NCBI GenBank assembly: GCA_903929925.1
Contig: CAIYWO010000358.1
Span: 1-9,463 of the forward strand
Direction: 5' to 3'
Source of the DNA: an uncultured beta proteobacterium
Lineage (GTDB): Bacteria > Pseudomonadota > Gammaproteobacteria > Burkholderiales > Burkholderiaceae_B
Length of the DNA stretch: 9,463 bases
The translations under genes and the position numbers were made by a program. Under the pieces are notes generated by a model, which had not been told where the DNA came from, searched no databases, and saw only the letters and a list, made by a program, of their open reading frames with translations. How positions within the stretch are numbered: position 1 is the stretch's first letter; each line of letters begins with the position of its first letter. Shown here piece by piece: positions 1-7,088 of this stretch.

Positions 1-3000
1 GGCAGTCTCGATGCAGCCATGGATCTTGTATTGACTGAGGTGCGGGCTCGACTCAAATTCCTCTGTGACGTCGGACTTGGCTATCTGACACTGGATCGAC
101 AGAGTCGCACTTTGTCCGGTGGCGAAGTGCAACGTATTAACCTGACGACGGCCTTAGGTACCTCTCTTGTTAACACTCTCTTTGTGCTGGATGAACCATC
201 GATCGGTTTGCATCCGCGAGATATTCACCGCATTGTCGAAGTGATGCATCGTCTGCGCGACGCAGGCAATACTCTCGTGGTGGTCGAACATGATCCCCAA
301 GTGATGATCGCAGCGGATCGCGTCATTGACGTCGGACCAGGTCCAGGCGAACGCGGCGGCCAGATCGTTTTCGACGGCACCCCGAGTGCTTTAAAAGAAG
401 CACCCACTCTAACGGGGAAGTACATGGGCGGCCTCTTGAAGGTCGAGGCACCTCGCCCCCTTCCAGTCTCCGCCAACACACCCCGACTATTGCTCGAAGG
501 TGTGACAGCAAACAATCTAAAAAACGTTTCAGTCGACATCCCACTCGGGCGTCTAGTGTGCGTCACCGGTGTGTCGGGCTCCGGCAAATCCACTCTGATA
601 CAAGACGTGCTCTACCCAGGTCTGCTCAAGATCATGGGCAAACCCACAGAGTCACCAGGCGCGTTCGATCGCATTCTTGGCGCAGAGCAACTCGCCGATG
701 TTGTGATGGTCGATCAGGCGCAAATTGGCAAAACTGCACGCTCCAATCCTGCGAGCTATGTGGGTGCCTTTGATCCTATTCGCAAGCTATTCGCGCAGGC
801 CCCGGTTGCACGTGAACGTGGTTACACCGCAGGCACCTTTAGTTTTAATAGCGGTGATGGCCGTTGCCCAACTTGCGGTGGCACAGGCTTTGAACACGTT
901 GAAATGCAGTTCTTGTCTGACATCTACATCCGCTGTCCCGACTGCGATGGCAAACGCTTCCGGCCAGAAGTACGCGAGGTAGAAATCGAACACCTTGGAC
1001 GACGCGCCTCGATTGACGCTGTCTTAGACATGACCGTCTCGGAGGCCTTGGAGTTTTTCAAAGGCCTCCGCGATGTTCAACTCGGCCTCGCACCGCTTGC
1101 CGATGTCGGACTGGAATACGTCAAACTTGGTCAGCCCGTTCCAACATTGTCCGGTGGCGAAGCACAGCGACTGAAGTTGGCCGGCCACCTGGCTGAGGCG
1201 GCACGCAGTGGCATCTCGACCGCCAAGGTTGCAAAAAAGGGCAGCCTGTTTTTATTCGATGAGCCCACGACCGGCTTGCATTTTGATGATGTCGCGCGAC
1301 TGATGCGTGCGTTCCGCAAGCTGCTTGGCGCGGGCCACACCCTCTTAATCATTGAGCACAATCTTGATGTGATTCGTTCTGCCGACTGGGTGATCGATCT
1401 GGGTCCCGAGGGTGGGGACGCAGGTGGTGAAGTCATTGCAGCTGGCAGTCCAGAAGACATCATGCAAGAGCCTCGGTCCTATACAGGCGAGGCGTTGCGT
1501 GAATATGCGGTGGCAATGACGCCCGATGCGATCGGCAGCACACTCGCCGAAACGTCTGGCAAGCCTCTTCAAGCCGTCCTCAAAGAGCGCCGTCGCGCCG
1601 CGACACAAATCGATATCTTGCATGCGCGTGAGCACAATTTAAAGAATATCAGCGTCAGTATCCCGCACGATAAATTTACCGTGATCACTGGGGTATCGGG
1701 CTCTGGCAAATCAACACTGGCTTTTGATATCTTGTTCAATGAAGGACAACGCCGGTATCTCGAATCTTTAAATGCGTACGCACGTGCGATTGTGCAACCT
1801 GCAGGCAAACCCGATGTCGATGCGATTTTCGGCATACCGCCCACGGTTGCGATTGAGCAGCGCACCAGCCGTGGCGGACGCAAGTCAACGGTCGCCACAA
1901 TGACCGAGATCCATCATTTTCTGCGCCTGATGTACATGAAGCTCGGCACCCAAATGTGCCCGGATTGCCGTGTCAGCGTCGAGCCGCAGAGCGCGGATCA
2001 AATCGTCGCCCGCATCTTGCGTGACCACAAAGGCGAACGTATCGGTCTGCTCGCACCGCTTGTCACCGCACGCAAGGGCTATTACACCGACCTGGCGAAG
2101 TGGGCCTCCGGCAAAGGCTTCACCCACTTGCGTGTCGACAATGCGTTTATCGGCACGGCAAAATGGCCGCGCCTCGATCGCTTCAAAGAGCACACGATTG
2201 AACTGCCTGTCTGCGACCTCGTGGTCGAGTCGAAAAACGAAGCAGCGTTACGCGAAGGCGTGCGTAGTGCGCTCGAACATGGCCAAGGTGTCATGAGCGT
2301 GATTTGGCCGCTTGATAAGCTGCACAGCGATATGGCGGCGACACTTGACCAAACGCACTTCTCAGTCAAGAGAGCCTGTCCGAGCTGCGGCACGAGTTTC
2401 CCAGAGCCAGATCCAAGAATGTTCTCGTACAACTCAAAACACGGCTGGTGTACGGGTTGCTTTGGCACGGGACTTCAGCTCCAAGGTTTCGATGCCGAGC
2501 AGACTGGCGAGGAAAATGCCTGGAACGCTTCGTATGAGGGTGAAACCAGAGTTTGCACGCAGTGCGACGGTGCGCGGTTAAATCCGGTGTCACGATCAGT
2601 CCTCTGGCGCGAAAAATCGATTGCCGAGCTTGCGGGTCTTGCAGTGTCGGATGCACACACTTTCTTTACCGGGCTCGTTTTACGCGGGCGCGATGCAGAA
2701 ATCGCACGCGACATTCTGAGCGAAATTCGCGGGCGTCTGCAGTTCATGCAAGAAGTCGGCTTAGGCTATCTGGCCCTCGACCGTGCAGCACCAACTTTAT
2801 CGGGCGGGGAAGCGCAACGCATCAGGCTAGCTGCGCAACTCGGGTCCAACATGCAAGGCGTCTGCTATGTTCTGGATGAACCAACGATTGGACTGCATCC
2901 TCGCGATAATCGCATTTTGCTGGGCGCCTTATCCAAACTGGAAAAAAATGGAAACACGCTCGTGGTCGTGGAACACGACGACGACACGATTCGACGCGCT

Positions 3001-4212
3001 GAGCATGTGATTGATATCGGCCCCGGCGCAGGCGTGCGTGGTGGACGCGTCGTCGCTCAAGGCACGCTACAAGATTTGATGGATGCGCCCGAATCCACGA
3101 CGGGTCGCTACCTGCGTGAGCCACTCAAACACCCGCTCCAGCCGCGTCGCCCCGTCACAAAAGATCTTCCCATGCTGACGGTGAAAGGCGCAAAACTGCA
3201 TAACCTGCGACATGTCGATGCTCACTTCCCGATCGGTCGCTTGAGTGTTGTCACTGGGGTCTCCGGTTCGGGGAAGTCAACGCTTGCGCGCGAAGTGCTG
3301 CTCGATAATCTTTCGGTGGCATTGTCGGTGCGTGGCACACCCGCTTGGCAGGGCTGCGAAGATATTACGGGCTGGCAAGCCCTTGACCGAGTCTTGGAAG
3401 TGGATCAAACGCCGATTGGCAAGACCCCACGCTCCTGCCCAGCGACCTATATTGGTTTCTGGGACGATGTTCGCAAACAATTCGCTGAGACGAACGAAGC
3501 ACGGATACGCGGCTGGGGTGCTGGCCGCTTCTCGTTCAACACAGGTGATGGTCGCTGCCCGATCTGTGAGGGCCAAGGCATGCGAACACTAGAAATGAGC
3601 TTCCTGCCCGACATTAAAGTACCCTGTGATGCGTGCGGCGGAGCGCGCTTCAACACCGATACGCTCGCGGTGCGCATGCGAGAAAAACATGCAGGTCAGG
3701 TGCTATCCATGGAAGTGGATGACGCGATAGATTATTTCGCTGCACACCCAAAGATTCGTCATCCCCTGCAACTGATGCAAGACGTCGGACTCGGCTATCT
3801 GACACTAGGACAACCATCACCCACTCTATCTGGTGGTGAAGCACAACGAATCAAACTCGTCACGGAGCTTGCGAAAGCGCGCATGACCGAGGGTGTCATC
3901 ACGACGGGTAGAGCCTCGCGCTTGCCCCACACGTTATATGTGCTTGACGAACCCACCGTTGGACTCTCCATGGCTGATGTGGAGAAGCTGATTCGCGTGC
4001 TGCACCGTTTAGTTGAAGCGGGCAACACCGTGGTGGTGATCGAACACAATCTGGACATCATCGCTGAAGCGGATTGGCTACTCGATCTGGGTCCAGAGGG
4101 TGGATCTGGCGGTGGCCGTCTTGTGATCGAAGGGTCGCCTGAGCAGGTGGTCGCTGCACGCAAGCGCTCGCACACCGGTGAAGTTCTGCATGAGTTCCTG
4201 ACGCGCACATGA
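1..4212 (+). CDS. uvrA: Tandem (double-length) UvrA-type excinuclease ABC subunit A, 5'-truncated by window edge
   Basis: UvrA is the ATP-dependent damage-recognition subunit of nucleotide excision repair; it binds DNA as a dimer and loads UvrB. The frame is open from base 1, so the ATG at 19 is internal and the true start lies upstream, probably about 450 residues away judging from E. coli UvrA. Numbering from that ATG, the end of a first UvrA module is seen: LSGGE 32-36, Walker B DE 58-59, Walker A GVSGSGKST 184-192, zinc cysteines 283/286/306/309, LSGGE 377-381 and DE 414-415. A linker (about 497-535) leads to a second, whole module: Walker A 558-566, a UvrB-binding-like region about 650-780, cysteines 787/790/811/814 and 846/849, LSGGE 927-931, DE 953-954, Walker A 1080-1088, cysteines 1180/1183/1203/1206, LSGGE 1270-1274 and DE 1310-1311. 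All visible ATPase motifs are intact. The second module is about 860 residues, against 940 in E. coli UvrA. The stop overlaps the pabB start. It may be an accessory paralogue alongside a normal-length UvrA elsewhere; that is inference. Confidence 0.95.
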   Translation, partial: GSLDAAMDLVLTEVRARLKFLCDVGLGYLTLDRQSRTLSGGEVQRINLTTALGTSLVNTLFVLDEPSIGLHPRDIHRIVEVMHRLRDAGNTLVVVEHDPQVMIAADRVIDVGPGPGERGGQIVFDGTPSALKEAPTLTGKYMGGLLKVEAPRPLPVSANTPRLLLEGVTANNLKNVSVDIPLGRLVCVTGVSGSGKSTLIQDVLYPGLLKIMGKPTESPGAFDRILGAEQLADVVMVDQAQIGKTARSNPASYVGAFDPIRKLFAQAPVARERGYTAGTFSFNSGDGRCPTCGGTGFEHVEMQFLSDIYIRCPDCDGKRFRPEVREVEIEHLGRRASIDAVLDMTVSEALEFFKGLRDVQLGLAPLADVGLEYVKLGQPVPTLSGGEAQRLKLAGHLAEAARSGISTAKVAKKGSLFLFDEPTTGLHFDDVARLMRAFRKLLGAGHTLLIIEHNLDVIRSADWVIDLGPEGGDAGGEVIAAGSPEDIMQEPRSYTGEALREYAVAMTPDAIGSTLAETSGKPLQAVLKERRRAATQIDILHAREHNLKNISVSIPHDKFTVITGVSGSGKSTLAFDILFNEGQRRYLESLNAYARAIVQPAGKPDVDAIFGIPPTVAIEQRTSRGGRKSTVATMTEIHHFLRLMYMKLGTQMCPDCRVSVEPQSADQIVARILRDHKGERIGLLAPLVTARKGYYTDLAKWASGKGFTHLRVDNAFIGTAKWPRLDRFKEHTIELPVCDLVVESKNEAALREGVRSALEHGQGVMSVIWPLDKLHSDMAATLDQTHFSVKRACPSCGTSFPEPDPRMFSYNSKHGWCTGCFGTGLQLQGFDAEQTGEENAWNASYEGETRVCTQCDGARLNPVSRSVLWREKSIAELAGLAVSDAHTFFTGLVLRGRDAEIARDILSEIRGRLQFMQEVGLGYLALDRAAPTLSGGEAQRIRLAAQLGSNMQGVCYVLDEPTIGLHPRDNRILLGALSKLEKNGNTLVVVEHDDDTIRRAEHVIDIGPGAGVRGGRVVAQGTLQDLMDAPESTTGRYLREPLKHPLQPRRPVTKDLPMLTVKGAKLHNLRHVDAHFPIGRLSVVTGVSGSGKSTLAREVLLDNLSVALSVRGTPAWQGCEDITGWQALDRVLEVDQTPIGKTPRSCPATYIGFWDDVRKQFAETNEARIRGWGAGRFSFNTGDGRCPICEGQGMRTLEMSFLPDIKVPCDACGGARFNTDTLAVRMREKHAGQVLSMEVDDAIDYFAAHPKIRHPLQLMQDVGLGYLTLGQPSPTLSGGEAQRIKLVTELAKARMTEGVITTGRASRLPHTLYVLDEPTVGLSMADVEKLIRVLHRLVEAGNTVVVIEHNLDIIAEADWLLDLGPEGGSGGGRLVIEGSPEQVVAARKRSHTGEVLHEFLTRT

Positions 4213-5357
4213 CGCATTGTCGCTTTGAAGATCGACTGGTGGGCGAGGCGCGGGTCTTAACGGGCCTGCGCGCTCGCATTGAGGCATACTCACAACAAGA
4301 GCTACCTGAAGCTTTTGCGGCGATCACGCAGGCACAAGAAGCGGGACACTGGATTGCGTTACTGTTGGACTACGAACTTGGTGAGTGGTTTGAACCACGT
4401 CTTGCGCTTCACGCTGCTGTCGTCGACCCTAAGCTGACGCACTACTCGACACCACGCTTAACCGCGCTGGTCTTCGACCAGATGAAAATCGAGACTCCGT
4501 GGAGCGACACTCAAGGAGACAATGACAAGCCTTTCTTGGCAGAGATAACCAATGTGGCTCCGCTCATCACGAAAGAGGCTTACGTCAAGCGCCTTGAACA
4601 AATCCGTCAATGGATTGCTCAAGGCGAGGTCTATCAAATCAATGCTACGTTTCCGCTTTCCGTGCAAGTGCGAGGAGACGCCTCAACGCTGTACAAACGG
4701 ATTGCAAATAAGCACCCGGTTGGACATGCGGCCTTTATTGAGGACGGTGACCGTACCGTCCTTTCTTTCTCGCCAGAATTATTTTTGTCGCGAACAGGCG
4801 ACTGTCTAACTACCCGTCCAATGAAGGGAACTGCGCCACGTTCAACTGACGCCGCCGAAGATCACGCCTTCAGACAAGGCTTGGTCGCGAGCGCGAAGAA
4901 CCGCGCCGAGAATCTCATGATTGTTGATCTGTTGCGTAACGATCTTGGCCGCATCGCTATACCTGGTAGCGTGACCGCAAACCCCTTGTTTTCACTTGAG
5001 AAGTATCCCTCAGTCTGGACCATGACTTCAACTGTTCAGGCTCGTATCGCCCCGGCTACGACGCTAGAAACCATCTTGAAAGCGCTGTTCCCCTGCGGCT
5101 CTGTGACAGGCGCACCGAAAATCGCAGCCATGCAGCGGATACAAGAAACAGAAGATACACCTCGCGGACTTTACTGTGGCAGCGTTGGCTGGCTGGCACC
5201 CAACGGGGATTTTTCGTTAAACGTTGCGATTCGTACCCTAGTACTCAACCACAAGAGCGGTAATGGCCTCTACCATGTCGGTGGGGGCATCGTCCATGAC
5301 TCAGACCCAGGGCAAGAATGGGAAGAATGCCACTGGAAGGCACGCATACTCGCCTAA
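4209..5357 (+). CDS. pabB: Aminodeoxychorismate synthase component I (PabB)
   Basis: PabB converts chorismate plus ammonia, delivered by the PabA glutaminase, to 4-amino-4-deoxychorismate in the folate pathway in the cytoplasm. The 382-residue protein shows the chorismate-binding fold motifs: SPELF at 188-192, PMKGT at 204-208, KNRAENLMIVDLLRND at 230-245, a CGSVTGAPK segment at 296-304 and GGGIVHDSD with a following EWEE at 358-372. Lys206 in PMKGT marks PabB, which uses this lysine as nucleophile; anthranilate synthase TrpE has alanine there (PIAGT). The N-terminal part, with the LLLDYELGEW stretch at 51-60, is the usual PabB type. The ATG overlaps the uvrA stop in an ATGA junction and no good Shine-Dalgarno lies just upstream, so translation is probably coupled to uvrA. 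Many betaproteobacteria carry PabB fused to a PabC domain; here PabB stops before it and pabC follows separately. Confidence 0.95.
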   Translation: MTHCRFEDRLVGEARVLTGLRARIEAYSQQELPEAFAAITQAQEAGHWIALLLDYELGEWFEPRLALHAAVVDPKLTHYSTPRLTALVFDQMKIETPWSDTQGDNDKPFLAEITNVAPLITKEAYVKRLEQIRQWIAQGEVYQINATFPLSVQVRGDASTLYKRIANKHPVGHAAFIEDGDRTVLSFSPELFLSRTGDCLTTRPMKGTAPRSTDAAEDHAFRQGLVASAKNRAENLMIVDLLRNDLGRIAIPGSVTANPLFSLEKYPSVWTMTSTVQARIAPATTLETILKALFPCGSVTGAPKIAAMQRIQETEDTPRGLYCGSVGWLAPNGDFSLNVAIRTLVLNHKSGNGLYHVGGGIVHDSDPGQEWEECHWKARILA

Positions 5358-5367
5358 AACCAAATAG

Positions 5368-6033
5368 ATGAATAAGCCAACACCTGATCTAATCGAGACG
5401 ATGCACGCGGACGAAAGAGGCGTCATCGACTTAATGCCTGAGCATTTAACGCGTCTCGCTGGTTCTGCGAGAACGTTGGGCTACCCTTATCCCGGTGATT
5501 CCACTGTTATTGAAGCGATCCAACGTGCTTGCGTGGCACACACAGAAATGTCTCTGCGCGTAAGACTACTGCTCAGCGCATCTGGGAGTCTTTCCGTACA
5601 GGCAGTGCCGCTAGGCGCATTGCTTGGCACTCCCTTGATTGGGCTGTCGCCTATTGTGCTCAATAGCCAAGAGCCATTACTTCAGCACAAAACCACACAC
5701 CGCCCTTGGTATGACGTCGCGGCCGATTGGCTCAGCACGCACCCCGCTTACTTCGATCAGATTTTCGTAAATGAGCGTGCAGAGCTGTGTGAGGGCAGTC
5801 GTTCAAACATCTATTTACTGAGCGATGGCGTGTGGCTCACCCCTGCCTTGCACTGCGGTTTGCTCGGCGGCACGATGCGTGCTCGCTTGCTACAGTCGGG
5901 TCAGGTGCAGGAAGCAGTCCTGCTCCTGAGCGATATACCCGACGCGCAAGCAACCCGTCTGTCGAATGGCTTGCGCGGCTGGTTTGAAGTGAAGCCGGAC
6001 GCCTCACTCCTTCCAGGGCATATCCTTCCATAA
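5368..6033 (+). CDS. pabC: Aminodeoxychorismate lyase (PabC), class IV PLP aminotransferase fold
   Basis: PabC releases pyruvate from 4-amino-4-deoxychorismate to give p-aminobenzoate, using pyridoxal phosphate. The 221-residue protein begins with the family's LIETM segment (8-12) and a HLTRLAGSARTLG stretch (26-38). It has the expected PLP lysine at 108 (QHKTTHR), the class IV signature around NERAELCEGSRSNIYL (135-150) with Glu142 and Asn147, GLLGGTMR (164-171) and the C-terminal SNGLRGW (199-205). It is shorter than E. coli PabC (about 269) and close in size to the PabC domain of fused PabB-PabC proteins. The ATG is fixed by an in-frame TAG directly before it. Only ten bases separate it from pabB and no clear ribosome site is visible, so reinitiation after pabB is likely. 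Its last ten codons, including the stop, overlap the convergent Bug gene; the final residues after the conserved RGW look like an unselected tail. Confidence 0.9.
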   Translation: MNKPTPDLIETMHADERGVIDLMPEHLTRLAGSARTLGYPYPGDSTVIEAIQRACVAHTEMSLRVRLLLSASGSLSVQAVPLGALLGTPLIGLSPIVLNSQEPLLQHKTTHRPWYDVAADWLSTHPAYFDQIFVNERAELCEGSRSNIYLLSDGVWLTPALHCGLLGGTMRARLLQSGQVQEAVLLLSDIPDAQATRLSNGLRGWFEVKPDASLLPGHILP

Positions 6034-6984
6034 TTGCTGCAACATCTTTTCTGTATCGGCGAGTTCTTTCGCGTACGCAGGCGGTGCCAAATAACGGATC
6101 GGTGCAAACAATTCACCTGCCTTTTTGATGTACTCAGGATCTGCAGCAGCCTGCGCGACAGCCTTCACCAAACGATCGCGAATCTCAGGTGGCAAGCCCT
6201 TCGGTGCTGCCAACCCGCGCAACGAAGCACTTTCCATGTTGTAGCCCTGCTCCGCAAACGTTGGGGTATCAGGCGCTAATACCGTTCGCTTAAGTGACAT
6301 CTGACCAATCATACGCATCGGTGAGCCGCCTTTGATGTAAGCCAGCGCCTCACCCACGTTGATCGCACCGACGACCAACTGACCACTCACAACGGCAGCG
6401 CGTGTCTCGCCCGATCCTTTGTAGGGAACATGGGTCAACTTCACACCCGCGGCTTTCTCAAAAAACAACATCGCAAGGTGGTCATCGGAACCGACTCCTG
6501 TGGACCCGACGGTGACCTTACCTGGATTAGCTTTGGCATAGACGACCAAGTCCTTCAAGGTCTTGAACTCGCTTGATGTGTGGACAGTAAAGGCACCGGG
6601 GTCATCAATCAAATTACCAATCAAGTCATAGTCCTTCCAGTGAAAGGTCGATTGACGCTCAATTGGAATCGAGATCAAGTTAGGCGTGTTCAAAAAACCA
6701 ATGGTGTAGCCATCAGGTGCGGATTTGGCTAACTCGGCAAAACCAATACCGCCGCCCGCACCCGCCTTGTTGGACACAACAATACGTGCGTTATTGCCCA
6801 AATATTTTTCAATGTAGGGCGCAATTAGCCGAGCAACCAAGTCCGTGCCGCCACCTGGTGCGTACGCAATGATCATCGTGATCGGCTTGTTCGGGTATTG
6901 GGCCTGCGCCCCACTGGACCACGCCAAGGCTGCCAGCAAAGCCACGCCAGTCAGACGGCTCAATTTACGGATGAAGCTACTCAT
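6004..6984 (-). CDS. Bug/TctC-family tripartite tricarboxylate transporter substrate-binding protein
   Basis: This is a periplasmic solute receptor that binds a carboxylic acid (di- or tricarboxylates, aromatic acids or similar in known members) and delivers it to a TctA/TctB-type transporter. The 326-residue precursor has a clear signal peptide: basic N-terminus (RKLSR, 6-10), hydrophobic core 12-22 and an AQA cleavage site at 26-28. The mature protein starts YPNKPITMI. Family marks are APGGGTD (42-48), NKAGAGGGIG (72-81), APDGYT (89-94) and HVPYKGSGE (185-193), with the usual C-terminal pair of helices. AAGGAG (6990-6995) five bases before the ATG supports the start. It lies downstream of three same-strand hydroxyacid genes and is probably expressed with or beside them. 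No TctA/TctB genes are in the window, so it is an orphan receptor here, as is usual for this family in Burkholderiales. The ligand cannot be told from sequence; a hydroxy or dicarboxylic acid is a guess from context. Confidence 0.95.
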   Translation of the reverse strand: MSSFIRKLSRLTGVALLAALAWSSGAQAQYPNKPITMIIAYAPGGGTDLVARLIAPYIEKYLGNNARIVVSNKAGAGGGIGFAELAKSAPDGYTIGFLNTPNLISIPIERQSTFHWKDYDLIGNLIDDPGAFTVHTSSEFKTLKDLVVYAKANPGKVTVGSTGVGSDDHLAMLFFEKAAGVKLTHVPYKGSGETRAAVVSGQLVVGAINVGEALAYIKGGSPMRMIGQMSLKRTVLAPDTPTFAEQGYNMESASLRGLAAPKGLPPEIRDRLVKAVAQAAADPEYIKKAGELFAPIRYLAPPAYAKELADTEKMLQQLWKDMPWKE

Positions 6985-6989
6985 ACACT

Positions 6990-6995
6990 CTCCTT
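6990..6995 (-). promoter_or_regulatory. Shine-Dalgarno of the Bug-family gene
   Basis: On the minus strand AAGGAG lies five bases before the ATG at 6984. It is the strongest ribosome site in the window and fixes the start of the receptor gene. It sits at the edge of the downstream copy of a 20-bp direct repeat; the matching place beside the other copy reads AAAAAG. Confidence 0.85.
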
Positions 6996-7033
6996 ATATT
7001 TTCGTGCTGCTTTTTATATTTTTGTACTACTTG
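6994..7033 (-). repeat. Two-copy 20-bp tandem direct repeat in the Bug gene leader
   Basis: On the plus strand 6994-7013 and 7014-7033 align at 16 of 20 positions with no gap. Over the first 19 bases there are only three differences, all transitions (c/t, g/a, g/a). On the minus strand the core reads AAG, Y, AG, Y, AC, R, AAAATATAA. The repeat is AT-rich and lies within the 104-base leader (6985-7088) between the dehydrogenase stop and the Bug start. It could be a paired operator with a spacing of about two helical turns, a leader RNA element, or a simple slippage duplication. No convincing -35/-10 pair or terminator hairpin was found in the leader. Confidence 0.75.
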
Positions 7034-7088
7034 TCTTTTCTAAGCCGAACTGAATATAGAGCCCTTCTGACGACTTGGATGCTATGAC

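Noticed and set aside
3795..4217. 140-codon minus-strand open frame over the uvrA 3' end
   Set aside because: Antisense shadow of strongly conserved UvrA motifs; no recognisable protein features.
4209..5357. Anthranilate synthase component I (TrpE) instead of PabB
   Set aside because: Lys206 in PMKGT and the adjacent pabC support PabB; TrpE has alanine in that motif.
7014..7060. Possible sigma-70 promoter in the AT-rich Bug leader (minus strand)
   Set aside because: TATAAA-like bases exist, but no acceptable -35 box was found at 16-18 bases; the AT richness is due to the repeat.
7034..7088. Possible rho-independent terminator after the dehydrogenase gene
   Set aside because: No GC-rich stem followed by a T run could be formed by eye on the minus strand.
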